From Polyodon spathula (taxonomy: Eukaryota; Chordata; Actinopteri; Acipenseriformes; Polyodontidae), in assembly GCF_017654505.1 (NCBI RefSeq), contig NC_054540.1:43252054-43316053 (forward strand): DNA of 64,000 bases, written 5' to 3'. The translations under genes and the position numbers were made by a program. The notes beneath the pieces are model-generated. The model was given only the letters and a program-made list of their open reading frames with translations. It searched no databases and was not told where the DNA came from. Of the stretch, positions 18,876 to 30,504 are shown piece by piece (within the stretch, counting starts at the first letter, position 1; the number at the start of each line of letters is the position of its first letter).

Positions 18876-20152
18876 TGGTTGATTGCTTTATTTATTTAAA
18901 AAGGACATTCCTAAAAATGTATGAGAAAAAAGCATTAGTAAAAAAAGAAAAAAAAAAATCACATTTCAAGCTACTTGCTCCTTAATATCACATGGAACTG
19001 TGTATATTAAAAGGGCCTTTTTATAATAGCTAGCATTTAGTTAAATATGCTTTTATTTGCTCCTTTCAAGCTTGCACAAGCCCATGTTCTCTTTTTTTTT
19101 TTTAATCTCACTCCACTTGCATAGAAACAGATGGACAATTCTTATTTACCTGCCAATTTCGAAGATCAAAATCTCTCCTGGGGTGTTGCAAATCTTCAGC
19201 AGCTCTACAGATTGCTGAATGCATAAGCTGTTTTGACCACATCTCTCAGTGGTCCCTTAATTAAATACAGACATACAATACAGTGCTATCAAGCAGTTCT
19301 GTGATTGTGATTGAATCCACCCCATCGAGCCACTGATGGAATTAAAATTGAATGAAATCATCATACAAACTTACTAGTGTAAACTTTTATGGGGGGCAGA
19401 CTAACACATGACTGCAAATGCAACACCTTCATTTAAAAAGCAGGCTGTGAGTTTAAAACAATGACGCATGAAGGTTTGAATACATTTGTAGGGGAGTGCA
19501 AAGATAGAATTACCCTCTTAAATGACATGCAAGCACTAGATCTTGGTCATGGCTGCTCGACTCTAATGCATGTCATGGACAATGGATCTAGGGTCACCAG
19601 CAGCAACAACTGGGAAAGCGCATCCATATAATGTTCTAATGAAGAGTGTGTTTAATGAAGGGGCCTGTTATTATTATGCGGGGTCATGGTGGGCCTTACA
19701 GAGATTGGAACTGCACACACTGTTTGTGTTTCACATGGTAACTGCATGGGCCAATCCAGCTGTTCATTTTCCATTCAGGCCTATCAAACCATGGAATTGA
19801 ATTTGCCTCCCTGACAAGCATATAGGAAAAGCAGCTCTCCAGTTTACACAAATCAACATATTAAAGATACAACAGTAACTATCAGATTAAAGTCTTCTCG
19901 CAAGCCAATAGACTGAAGAAATATTGAATTACCATAATGTATGACTGCTTGCCCTTGCAAGGATTTACAAATGATGTGCTAGTTAGTTGCTTTTGATAAA
20001 ATCAAAATATCTAGCTAGAATATGGAAAACTTTATCCCTCTTTCGTGATATATTTTAAAGCAGACGACAGTGTATTACAAAATGGTTCAACTCTTTAAGG
20101 CCTGGGATATTTGGACCGCCACCACCATTCTGTCTTCATAACTTCATTAGTA
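18876..20152. other. Unassigned non-coding interval
   Basis: AT-rich DNA with no recognisable coding segment, tandem array or element end. A short A-run is at 18945-18958 and a T-run at 19091-19102. Confidence 0.6.
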
Positions 20153-20778
20153 GTGTGTCTCTAAAGGTAGACTGCTGAAAGATGTGTGGCTGAAGGCTGA
20201 AACCCTTTAACGAAAAAAAAAACATTATCTTATCAAAGGTCATTACAGGAATACTTTATACTCTGCATTTTCAGAATGTTTTGTTTCTTGCCTGTCTAAT
20301 ATCTGAATGCAACGCTCCCTGAGGAATTCCCAGTGCAGACCGACGACTCCCCTGACTACACAGGTTGTGAGCTAAATAATTTAACTCTAAATCAAATCCT
20401 ACTCCCTCTGCAATGGTGGTAATGATGTTAGTAAATGAAAATACCTTTATATATAGACAGGACATAAAATACAGTTGCACACACCTTGTGGCAATGTTTC
20501 AAACCACCTCACTTCAGAAATTCAGATTTTAGATACAGTCCCAGTAATTGAAAACAAACATTTTTGCTGGAATAGTTAGTAAGCTTGGTAAATAATATTC
20601 TAAGCAGAAACAGTAAATAGAGAATGACATAGAACACTCAGAGTGAGATATTAGACAGGCAAGAAACAAAATATTCATATTATAAAGTATCCCTTTAATG
20701 ACCTGTGATACGTTTTTTAAGAGTCTCAACCTTCAAACACACAACTTTCAGCAGTCTACCTTGACGAAACACTGTTCG
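20153..20778. repeat. Foldback element with about 130-bp inverted arms
   Basis: The left arm (about 20153-20306) and right arm (about 20648-20778) are inverted copies. Shared blocks include aaggtagactgctgaaag against its complement near 20745-20763, and gttttgtttcttgcctgtct at 20278 against its complement at 20654-20673. The middle (about 340 bp) is unrelated. There is no transposase, so it looks like a non-autonomous foldback or MITE. No convincing target duplication was found. Confidence 0.7.
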
Positions 20779-22626
20779 AAAGTTGATAGCGTTTTACATT
20801 TCACTTTAAAATAAATCAATTAAACCTGAGGACTATTTAATTTTTAATACTATTATTAATATCCTTAAAGGAAAAAAAATCAATAATACTCTTACTGAAT
20901 TAAGACCTCTATAAATAAGTGCTAGATTGGAATATAGAAATTATTTGAGTCAAAATAAACTTGTCATTGCAGCTGTTTTGTCAGACCTTTATTCCAGGAA
21001 AGTCAAACTAACCAACACAGTCATAAATAATATGTAATTACTTTTTAAAAATCAATGTGAAATTAGTATCTAAAGAAGTCTTTGCTACAATAACCACTAC
21101 TTTTCAGCCAGTCCTTCTTTGGAAAATGATCACTAGCCTATCCCATCATATCTGATTGCTGAAATCCTTTCATGCTGTGGTCTGGGGAAAACAAAGAGCA
21201 ACTAATAATAAACTGTGAGGCCATGTGCTGCTGCAATCCACAATACTGCAAGAGCTTTTTCAAAAGAATGCACAGAGCTGAACAATGGACCCAGAACTGC
21301 TGTTACATACATGCACTGCATTATACTGCATTCGCTTTTCCACTGTAATTAAATTGTATTGTAATTATTTCTGTAGGTTTTCCTCATTGGGAAAAATTAA
21401 GGGGATATTTCTTTTGAATTTCTTGCCAGATTAACTTTTTAACTCTCATGTGTGTTTTGCATTATTCTCTACTGCTGTTTCTCCTCATTATTCACCATGC
21501 TGTGACAGGGAAGAGGCTGGACGTGAAACAGCAACCCGACGTACTGCAAGCAAGTATATTAACCACTGTGCAAAACAGCCAGGCTTGTTTGCATTCATGG
21601 ATTTAAAGCCTTTTAACCTCATCTTATCACTGCTTATTACACCATCTTACCAACGATTCCAGCAATATATGTCCTTTTTCAACCACTTCTAAAAGCTGAA
21701 TTTCTGAAGTTAGATGCATTGAGAAACTTTAATTTCTGTCACCTCTGATTCAACGACATTCGATTTATCAACTTGATTTGATTTATGAATTACAGAGGGG
21801 GCAGAAATCCAGTTGCATGTGCCTAGTGGTCATTTTTCTCAAATAAAACATCAATAGAGAACATACATTCTATGGTATTAAGCAGGTATACAATGAAATA
21901 TTGCAAAAATGTTAATGATATAACATATCCCTTTTTAATCTGGTCTGAACAGGTTGATTTCACAAGCTCACACACTGTATTAGTTTTCTTTTATAAAAGT
22001 GGACCACAGCAATGCAAGGTTTACATCTCTGATCCCTTCAATTTCTGTATTCCTCCAGGGGATGTGATATAATCCCAGATGCCTCTTGGATTAACTGTGT
22101 CACTTGTTAACATGTTCGCTAATCAGCAGCACAGTTGCTTGTTCAATTCCAGTCTCCCAATCTTGCTAATTAAGGAAGAGCCTGTGGCAGCTGTGGAGTC
22201 TCTTCTTGCAGTTTTTCTATTTTTTACATTCCTAGTTTTAGAGGTTCAGAAAGATGACAGAACATTTTGGGCACTGCTCTATTGTTAGTAAATAAAGGAT
22301 GATGTGACTCCACAGTTGTCTAGTTCTGTTGGAGTGATTTGTCTTTTTTCTCCCATGGTATCTTATCTTTTGGAAATACACCAACTAACTGTGATATAAA
22401 AAAAGTTCACAACTTTTTTTATTATAGACAAGCTTTCCAAAAACAAATTGTTTATCTGAAGATACTGTAACCATGAAATAACATCACAAGCTCCTAACAT
22501 CTGTACAGTTCCAGTAATACATTTCTGTAAACAAATCATATTTTTCTTCTCAATACTTCTTCAGTCTTTGATGCTACATTACATTCTTCTGCTGATGGAA
22601 AAAAAAACAGTGCACTTATTTTACTT
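20779..22626. other. Unassigned non-coding interval
   Basis: No recognisable gene or element ends. It contains short low-complexity runs only. ORFs of 60-80 codons here carry no motifs. Confidence 0.55.
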
Positions 22627-23225
22627 ATAAGAACATAAGAGCGTAAGAAAACTTACGAACAGGGGGAAGAAATTCAGCCATTAAGGTCTAGTAGCTTATT
22701 GCTCTCAAACTTTGTCAGATTGGGTCTTGAAGGTTCCATGTGATTCTACATCAATAATGTGAGTAGGTAGACCATACCGTAGCCTCACCCCTCTTGTGTG
22801 AAGAAGTGTCTCCTTCCCTCTGTCCTAAGTCTATCTCCATATGTGGAGGCATCGCAATGACTTGTGATGTGCAACCATGTACTGAAACTCAAAGGTCTGG
22901 CAATGAAAACATGATTTGGCTGTGATGTCATATTCCAAACACAGTCTGGCAGTGGATCTCTATGGGAATTTGGGGTGCTCATGTTACTAGTTCATGGTTT
23001 TACCTTGTATAAAACATGGTGAGTATTGTATAAACGTGAGAAGCATTTCTGGGTAGAGTACAGAGAGCTTGTGGGGATTTTAGAGAATGAAAATCAACTG
23101 ATAAGCCTGAAAAACCCAATGATTCAGCACGACCCTCGGTATATCTCCCACACTCTGTCCTAAATCTGTATCCATGTAATGTCAAACTGTGTGTCGTCTG
23201 ATCCTTGTTTCTATGCTGCATGTAA
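22627..23225 (-). mobile_element. CR1-like LINE tail, interrupted
   Basis: The segment 22627-22845 begins with aagaacataagagcgtaaga and carries the same antisense C-terminal layout as 14776-15033 (complement encoding a line with EGKETLLHTR, then the tail). The coding similarity resumes at about 23150 (ctctgtcctaaatctgtatc). The intervening 300 bp are foreign. A 23-base near-duplicate (ctctgtcctaa...atccat) flanks the foreign segment at about 22817 and 23152, as an old target duplication would. Confidence 0.55.
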
Positions 23226-23624
23226 AGTAGTCCTATTCGTTATATAGTGAGGGGTTTGTTATAGCGAAAGGGCAATCAGATAGAAAATGAAATGAAGTGG
23301 AGCTTGTCACTAAAATTTGATTTACACATACCTTTTCCTGAATGCATTGCAATCCATTATTCTGACATTGTTTTATCCAGTTCATTAAAATACAGAATGC
23401 TTTTCTTAAAAATAAAATCAATCCCAGAGCTTTTTATTAAAAAAAAAAAAAAAAAAATTCATTAAATTTTCAAGTCTTAATTTTATTTCTCAAAAAAATT
23501 GTTCTTTTTGCTTTGCCACATCAGTTCCCTGGCAGCTGCAGGAGCCATCGTCATCATTTAGCGGAGTTGTAGGATTTGTATTGCCTCAGCATCCTGTGTT
23601 TCCATCCACATAATAACATCAACA
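23226..23624. other. Unassigned interval
   Basis: No gene seen. An A-run at 23441-23457 and the start of the 17-bp repeat field are the only features. The segment ttatagcgaaagggcaatca near 23262 resembles ends of small DNA transposons but has no partner here. Confidence 0.4.
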
Positions 23625-24390
23625 ACAGAATAACAGCAATATCAGCAATAACATCAGTAACAGAATAGCAGCAATAACAGAATAGCAGCAATAACAGAAT
23701 AGCAGCAATAACAGAATAGCAACAATAATAGAATAGCAGCAATAATAGAATAGCAACAATAACAGAATAGCAGCAATAACAGAATAGCAACGATAATAGA
23801 ATAGCAGCAATAACAGCATAGCAACAATAATAGAATAGCAGCAATAATAGAATAGCAACAATAACAGAATAGCAGCAATAGCAGAATAGTAGTGATAAAA
23901 GAATAGTAACAATAATAGAATAGCAACAACAGATTAGCAGCAATAACAGAATAGCAGTGATAAGAGAATAGCAACAATAACAGAATAGCAGCAATAACAG
24001 AATAGCAGCAATAACAGAATAGTAGTGATAAAAGAATAGCAACAATAATAGAATAGCAACAACAGATTAGCAGCAATAACAGAATAGCAGTGATAAGAGA
24101 ATAGCAACAATAACAGAATAGCAGCAATAACAGAATAGCAGCAATAACAGAATAGCAGAATAGCAGCAATAACAGAATAGTAGTGATAAAAGAATAGTAG
24201 AAATAACAGAATAGCAACAACAGAATAGCAGTGATAAGAGAATAGCAACAATAACAGAATAGCAGCAATAACAGAATAGCAGCAATAACAGAATAGTAGT
24301 GATAAAAGAATAGCAACAATAATAGAATAGCAACAACAGATTAGCAGCAATAACAGAATAGCAGTGATAAGAGAATAGCAGCAATAGCCA
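23625..24390. repeat. 17-bp minisatellite with higher-order structure
   Basis: The basic unit is agcagcaataacagaat (17 bp), with variants such as agcaacaataatagaat and agtagtgataaaagaat. Longer blocks recur: the segment caacaacagattagcagc appears at 23924, 24057 and 24331, giving a higher-order period of roughly 133-137 bp. Because 17 is not a multiple of three, the reverse strand reads the same Tyr/Cys/Leu/Ile-rich peptide in all three frames. This explains the many overlapping ORFs, which are not genes. Confidence 0.92.
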
Positions 24391-26155
24391 GCAAACATGT
24401 ACGTATTGGGCCCATGAGGGCAAAACATATTCAGCCAATGCAAAACCTGCACTGGCCCAATTAGGGTACAGCAGAATATAGCCACCATAGCTGAGCCAAT
24501 GCTGGGCCAATGCTGGCCAGTACATACTAAAATCGAAGCTATAACTATGGCAAAAAAAAAAAAAAAAAAAAAGAAAAAAGTGTGTTCGTTTACATATTTG
24601 TCTGATTTTTTTCTAATGCCAAAAAACGCTGACAAAAATAACGGCAAAATTAAAGTACAAATGTACTTCAAATAGGACTAAGTGACATGTAAATTATATA
24701 TGTTTTATAATTTCTATTTTAAAGGCTTTTTCTAAGCGATTCACTGACTTGTTTCATTGAGCTCCTTTTTTCCCATTAAAAAAAAAAAAAAACTTTGTCG
24801 CTCAATGACTCTCTCAACACTGCATTTGCCGAGTGTAAACGGTGTCCCTTGTGATCACAAACATTATTAAATAGGCTAAGCTTATTAAATAAGTGTCAAG
24901 TTAACTTGATTAATTAAATTAAAATATTAAATGTGATTTGGTGTATTCTTTAAGCTTTAAATTAATATATTGAATACAAAATATATATTTCAAAAGAAAA
25001 ATAACAACTATATAGATTAACGTATATGAGAGTAATTCAGAGCACTGATAGGACATAATGACTACTTATTTGAAATGTCTGTATGAAGTTTAATAGAGTA
25101 TGGAGGAGGGAGGGCTTGTGCACGAGCACGTGCACGTGCACGCTCAAGTTCATCTCTAGTTGCTTAAATTAAGTTGATGCTGTAGTGAATTTGTAGAAGT
25201 TGGTGACAGTTGGAGAGAGGAGGACAGAGCAAGTGATATAGTGAGAATAGCTTAATAGAATAGATTTAATAGAATATAGATAAGATATAGGTAGACTAGA
25301 TAGGTAGTTTTATATAGATTTAGATAGGTAGATTTTTTATTATTATTAAAAAATGCCAGAAAAAGAAACTTTGTGAATTGTTTCACAGTATCTGTTTTAT
25401 CTGTGAACACTTTGAATAATTTGTGAAAATAAAAACATATCGCACTTACCCATATGCTTACCCGGCGTGAATAAAAAGGCCTTTTCAGTTTACCTCAGAG
25501 ACTGAACATGCTACCACGAAACTGGCGCTCATCGTTTAAGAGCGAACTTCAGAACATTTCCCCGCATCGTCCTCCTGCTCAAGTACCTATAGTGGGGATG
25601 ATGGGAAATGTAGTGCTGAAGTTCTCTTATATAGTACGTGTGAAGCCATCTTTGGAAAAACAGCACAGTGGACTGCAATTCAGCAGTGTAAAAAGTGGTC
25701 AGAATGTCAAAAATAAATAATAAAAGCAATATGCATACCTTACTTAAACAGATGCAGCAGCATATGGGAATGTGCAACACACACACACACACACACACAC
25801 ACTACTTGATTTCCCCTTTAAATGGATGTAAAGAAAAAGGCACAAATGGAACAAAAATAATACAATGTGCACATTTTAGTACAATTTAAGAAAGATATTT
25901 ATTTGATGTAAAACTTTTTTTTCGGTTTTTTTTTTTTTTTTTTTGGCCAGTGTCACTTTACATACATTGGAATAGCCACCATGGGTTGGTCAATAAACCA
26001 ATACATGGGGTGGTCATCCTGAACTTAGACCAGTAGGAAAGGGAACCAAACAAATCCCAAATTATATGTGAAACAAATTAAACTGAAATATGGCAGCACA
26101 AAGGCAAGAAATAAATCACTGTGGAGATTCACTAAAAATGGTTTGTTGAGGAGGA
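24391..26155. other. Unassigned interval with low-complexity tracts
   Basis: It contains a family-like segment with repeated gggccaatgctgg words (24400-24535), A-runs at 24550 and 24779, a CA microsatellite at 25779-25801 and a poly-T at 25926-25944. Near 25546-25630 an inverted pair (cttcagaacatttcccc against gggaaatgtagtgctgaag) could be a small hairpin. No gene is seen. Confidence 0.5.
25779..25801. repeat. CA microsatellite
   Basis: Eleven to twelve CA dinucleotides. Confidence 0.95.
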
Positions 26156-26239
26156 CTGACCCATGTACTGTATAATAATTTCACCCACACTTGAATCTGC
26201 TATTAGTTGCTGGAGTACAGCCTATTGTTTTGTTTTCCA

Positions 26240-26754
26240 GATAATCTGGGATATACAAATATTGAAATGGCTAGCCGTTTGTTTGCATCGCTTTCCTACT
26301 GGTCAAAGCGCAGCCATACAGAAGGGATACTTCAAGAGCTGTCAACTTTTGATTCTTCTGGTGTGGGGTGTGATTCCTCAGATATTGCTTTTGTAAATTC
26401 AGTGTCAGAACCAGAAAATGCTCTAATATCAAAACAAGAGGCAGAAGATACTGAATATGTACATGGCCAAAACCAGCCTGAAGAATATGATGTACATGTG
26501 AACAGCTTTTAAATGTATGTTCCAGTATTCAATGAGAATTATAGTGTCAGTCAAGTTAATAGTGATGATCAATTCCCTTACATTGAAAGTGATTCAGATT
26601 CTGATTCTCATGATTCAGGGTATATAGGCCCACAGGGTGAGCTTTGTGGTTAGGCAGTAAAACATGACATCAGGCAGAATGCACTTTGTGATTTGCTTTC
26701 CATTTTGAGAACATATCATCCAACTTTACCAAAATGTGCATGTACTTGACTGAC
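26240..26754 (+). pseudogene. Transposase-like protein, N-terminal exon (EnSpm/CACTA-like by recollection)
   Basis: An acceptor-like tgttttgttttccag ends at 26239. The frame then contains an ATG starting MASRLFASLSYWSKR. It continues through an acidic Ser/Asp-rich stretch (YIESDSDSDSHDSG, after one stop at 26510) to VKHDIRQNALCDLLSILRTYHPTLPKCA, where a Tc1 remnant joins. The pattern of an acidic region followed by NALCDLLSILR-YHP-LP is one I associate with a transposase-like family in fish that pairs with the C-terminal pieces at 28112-28930. The family name is from memory and unverified; the coding features are directly visible. Confidence 0.5.
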
Positions 26755-27590
26755 CAGAGAGGCTACCAAGAGGCCAATGACAACTTTTCAAGAGCAACAG
26801 GCTTTTATGACCAAGACTGGTCAAAATGTGCATGTGACAACAATATCCCAAGCACTGCACAAATCTGACCTGTATGGTAGGGTGGCAAGAAGGAAGTCAT
26901 TACTCAAGAAAGTCCACCTTGAATCCTGTTTGAAGTATGCAAAAAAAAAAAAAACAGTCAGGAGATTCTGTAGCCATGTGGCAAAAAGTTTTGTGGTCTA
27001 ACGGAACTTTTTGGCCTAAATGCAAAGCGTTATGTTTGGCGCAAACCCAACACAGCGCATCACCCAAAAAACACCATCCCTACTGTGAAGCCTGGGGGTG
27101 GCAGCATCATGTTATGGGGATGTTTCTCATGGCAGGGACTGGGGCATTTGTCAGGATAGAAGGGAAAATGAATGGAGCAAAGTACAAAGAAGTCCTTGAG
27201 GAAAATCTGCTGCCCTCTGCAAGAAAGCTGAAACTGGGACTGAAGTTCACCTTTCAGTATGACAACGACCCAAAGCACACAGCCAAAGCTACACTGGAAT
27301 GGCTAAGGAACAAAAAGGTAAATGTTCTTGAGTGGCTCAGTCACAGCCCCAACCTAAATTCAATAGAAAATTTGCGGCATGACTTGAGATTGCTATCCAT
27401 CAACGCTCCCCAAGGAACTTGACAGAGCTTGAACAATTTTGTAAAGAAGAAGGGTCAAATACTGTCAAATCTAGGTGTGTAAAGTTGGTAGAGACCTATC
27501 CCTTAACAGTGGCTGTAATGGTGTGTAGATAAGTGGAAAAAATTCTTATTTAAATGCATGAAACTCTGAGGCACTGACACAACAAAATGT
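26755..27590 (+). pseudogene. Tc1-like transposase remnant, both ends truncated
   Basis: The coding pieces read VTTISQALHKSDLYGRVARRKSLLKK, then in a shifted frame [27 protein letters not shown] and FQYDNDPKHTAKATLEWLRNKKVNVLEWLSHSPNLNSIEN. The second Asp (DNDPKHTAK) and the final Glu (SIEN) of the DDE triad are visible; the first is lost (LWSNGT). The sequence ends in the inner part of the inverted repeat (cactgacacaacaaaatgtg), which matches the left end of the Tc1-like element at 49078 in opposite orientation. Both outer termini are missing. Confidence 0.85.
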
Positions 27591-27803
27591 GAGCAGGAAG
27601 GAACATATGTCAACCGACGTATGACCTTTCCAGAGTTAAGTGCTCAGCCACGCACCGACATACTTTGACGAAATGCGTAAGAAAGAACATAACCATGGTC
27701 ACATAATTTTTTTATTACATAGTTTGAACATAGGTTTAGTAACATAGTTTGTTTTGGATTATATGCATCTGGTATGTCTAGGGGTAACAAGACATCTGCT
27801 GAT

Positions 27804-28110
27804 ATTATGATTGAAAGGTCCACTCTCATGTAGGTTATGGTTGAAAGGTCCGCTCTCGTGTAGGTTATGGTTGAAAGTTATTCTCTCATGTAGGTTATAG
27901 TTGAAAGGTCCGCTCTCATGTAGGTTATGGTTGAAAGTTCCTCTCTCATTTAGGTCATGGTTGAAAGTTCATCTCTCATGTAGGTTATAGTTGAAAGGTC
28001 CTCTCTCATGTAGGTTATGGTTGAAAGGTCCTCTCTCATGTAGGTTATAGTTGAAAGGTCCTCTCTCATGTAGGTTATGGTTGAAAGTTCATCTCTCATG
28101 TAGGTTATGT
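27804..28110. repeat. 30-bp minisatellite
   Basis: About ten units of ttatggttgaaaggtcc...ctctcatgtagg, exactly 30 bp each, with a few substitutions per unit. It lies at the junction between the Tc1 remnant side and the resumed transposase-like coding part. Confidence 0.95.
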
Positions 28111-28111
28111 T

Positions 28112-28930
28112 CTCATTCAGTTATAGCCATTTCCCAACGTTTATCAAGCTACAGGCAATATATACTTGTGGAATTTGTAAAGAAGCCAAGAGGTCTGTCA
28201 GAAGTTGATAGATGGAAAGCAACTGAGTTTAGACTGTTTTTGTTATATACAGGACCAATTGCATTGAAGGATTATCTTGCTTTTCCGTATTATGAAAACT
28301 TTGTTTACTTATCAGTAGATATTTATTTAATGGTTTGCCCAGAAATCTGTACTTATTATTGTGATTATGCAAATAGTCTTGTACATTTTTTGTGAATTAA
28401 TTCATGACATTGTATGGGTCAAATCAACTTGTGTATACTATTCACTCTTTAACACACCTAGCAGGTGATGTCAGAAAATGTGATGCTTTGGATTCTGTTT
28501 CTGCTTTCCATTTAAAAAATTACTTGAACAGCTAAAAAAAATCAGTGTGAAAACCATAGTTTGTTCATCAGCAACTAATTAAGTGTCTTTCCGAAGAAAA
28601 GCACTTTATGGTTCGAAAAAGTAGCAAAACAAATTCTGAGATTGAGACATGAACACTCTGGGGGTCCTAATATTCCTAAAATGCAGCTGTGCAAACAGTA
28701 CGAAGAAATATGTTTACCTGACTTTTGTGTTAAAAATTAAATGGGAGATAACGGCATCATGATAAGAGGAGCATTAGATCTGGTTGAGAATATACTGTCT
28801 GATGGGAAAGATTCGTAAGTTGTTTTCAAACAATTTCAATATTTGGAATCACTATACAGACACCCAATAGATTCAGCAATAATTGGCATTTTTAAGCAAG
28901 TGAAACTGAGTGAAAGACACAAACTACAAA
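28112..28930 (+). pseudogene. Transposase-like protein, C-terminal part (EnSpm/CACTA-like)
   Basis: The frame open over 28112-28395 reads ISQRLSSYRQYI, KKPRGLSEVDRWKATEFRLFLLYTGPIALKDYL and a following CPEICTYYCDYANSLVHFL. Further segments in other frames read THLAGDVRKCDALDSVSAF and GDNGIMIRGALDLVENIL, ending in FKQFQYLESLYRHPIDSAIIGIFKQVKLSE. I recognise the order (W-KATEFR-FLLYTGP, then CDYAN, LTHLAGDV, DSVSAF) as a transposase-like family common in fish. Several stops and shifts are present. A TA repeat replaces the end of the coding region at 28937. Confidence 0.6.
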
Positions 28931-28931
28931 G

Positions 28932-28936
<5 letters not shown>

Positions 28937-29024
<88 letters not shown>
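28937..29024. repeat. TA microsatellite
   Basis: More than 40 TA dinucleotides that interrupt the end of the transposase-like coding sequence. Tyr/Ile ORFs are artefacts. Confidence 0.97.
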
Positions 29025-29028
<4 letters not shown>

Positions 29029-29227
29029 ATCCTGTTGTTATCGCTACTGGACCTGGCAGCCATCAATTACCTTGTTTTGTACAAGGCTGGAGAGATTTCA
29101 TCTTGAAGCTAGCCACAGCTCTTCAGCAGAAAGATTTCAATCAGAAAACTGCAAAGCTGCAGGTTGCAGCAGCTCAACCTGGATTATGTGCTGTGAGTGA
29201 CACACACACAAGATAAATTATATGTTA

Positions 29228-29854
29228 CAGGCAGTCCTTGCACTTATGACACAATTGGTTGCTGAAAGTCACGTTGTAAGTCAAAACGTCATAGGTCAAA
29301 GCACATTTTTCAATAGGTACAATGTTATATATTGGGGTTACGTTTCTGACTCTTTGGCCAGATAATGTGTTTTTACAAAAATGACCTGTTATATTGCACT
29401 CATGCAAATATTTATTTAACTCTTTACACTTAACCCAGTGGGTACATGAATATTATTCAGGCAACTATATGGCTTGTTTAAAAGGACTAGGGTCTTTCCA
29501 AGGACATATTCAGTGTGTGTATGTGGTACTCCTAGCCGGAACAGAGTTCACAGCTTAGGTTTTGTTTTGAGTCAATTGCTCTTATCCGACATTGTTCAGA
29601 GCAAATAAATTCTAAAAAAAAAAAACAGTTATGTGCATAAAAAAAACAGAAAAAAAAATGCTAGACTGAGTCAGGGGGACCACAAACAGGTACTGCAGTT
29701 CGAACCCCGAACATGCGCACATGACGCATGTCTCGTGTCTCACCATGTCGTAAATGCCATATCGATATCGTAAGGTCAAAGCAGGGTAATAATGCAAAAG
29801 AGTCATAAGTACCGTGCGTCGTAAGTCAAAGCGTCTTAAGTCGAGGATCTCCTG
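29228..29854. mobile_element. TA-flanked MITE with inverted termini
   Basis: The left end caggcagtccttgcacttatg and the right end, whose complement reads caggagatcctcgacttaag, are inverted copies, each next to TA (29226-29227 and 29855-29856). Subterminal blocks such as gtaagtcaaa recur inside both arms. The size is 627 bp and there is no ORF. TA duplication and a CAG start suggest Tc1/mariner mobilisation. Confidence 0.8.
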
Positions 29855-29856
29855 TA

Positions 29857-30344
29857 CTTTAGCTTTAGATGAAAAACTACTTTTGTTTATACAGTTTTGT
29901 ATGTGCATATACTTGTTTACACACTAGTTTCTTTTGGAATGTTTATTTTACTATAGTTTGAGCACATGTTTGATATGATGTGCTTGAATAAAATGTTTGA
30001 GTTGTATCAGATAGTTTGTCTTTCATTTTCATGGTGTTTAAAATGTACCGGCAGTTGTAGGTATGAGTATAACCGCGGTGGTTCTAGTGTTGAAGTAGCC
30101 CATAAATGTACAGTCTGTGTGTGTTGTGGGGATGTTTATTTTGTGTACAGCCTTTCTGCTGGAGATTACATGATATTAAGTCACAAAAGCTGAATCTTGA
30201 CTGCTGAAAGGTCGTGAGTCATCAAGCACGATTCCTGCTCTATTTTATATGGGTTTTTTAAGCTATTTTTATCATGAGAAAGTGATTGAAGCTGCCCTTA
30301 GTCATGCTGCCAAAAGGACAGCCTTTTGCTGTTTCACAATGTAT
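29857..30344. other. Unassigned interval
   Basis: No coding motifs. An aataaaatgttt polyadenylation-like signal is at 29986. Nothing else stands out. Confidence 0.5.
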
Positions 30345-30504
30345 TAGAACATAAGAACACAAGAAAGTTTAAAAACGAGAGGAAGCGATTAGGCCCATCT
30401 TGCTCATTTGGTTGTTAGTAGCTTATTGACCCCAAAATCTCATCAAGCAGCTTCTTGAAGGATCCCAGGGTGTCAGCTTCAACAACATTAGTGGGGAGTT
30501 GATT

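Noticed and set aside
23625..24390. CRISPR-like regular repeat
   Set aside because: No spacers. Adjacent units are tandem copies of 17 bp in a vertebrate genome.
23554..24671. Set of overlapping minus-strand ORFs rich in Tyr, Cys, Leu and Ile that look like a multi-pass membrane protein
   Set aside because: They come from the 17-bp minisatellite read in three frames. No start context or unique domain exists.
27804..28110. CRISPR or regulatory array of 30-bp repeats
   Set aside because: Direct tandem units without unique spacers. It is an ordinary minisatellite.
28051..28395. Coding gene starting at the ATG in the 30-bp minisatellite
   Set aside because: The N-terminal residues are translated satellite. 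Only the part after 28112 resembles a protein family.
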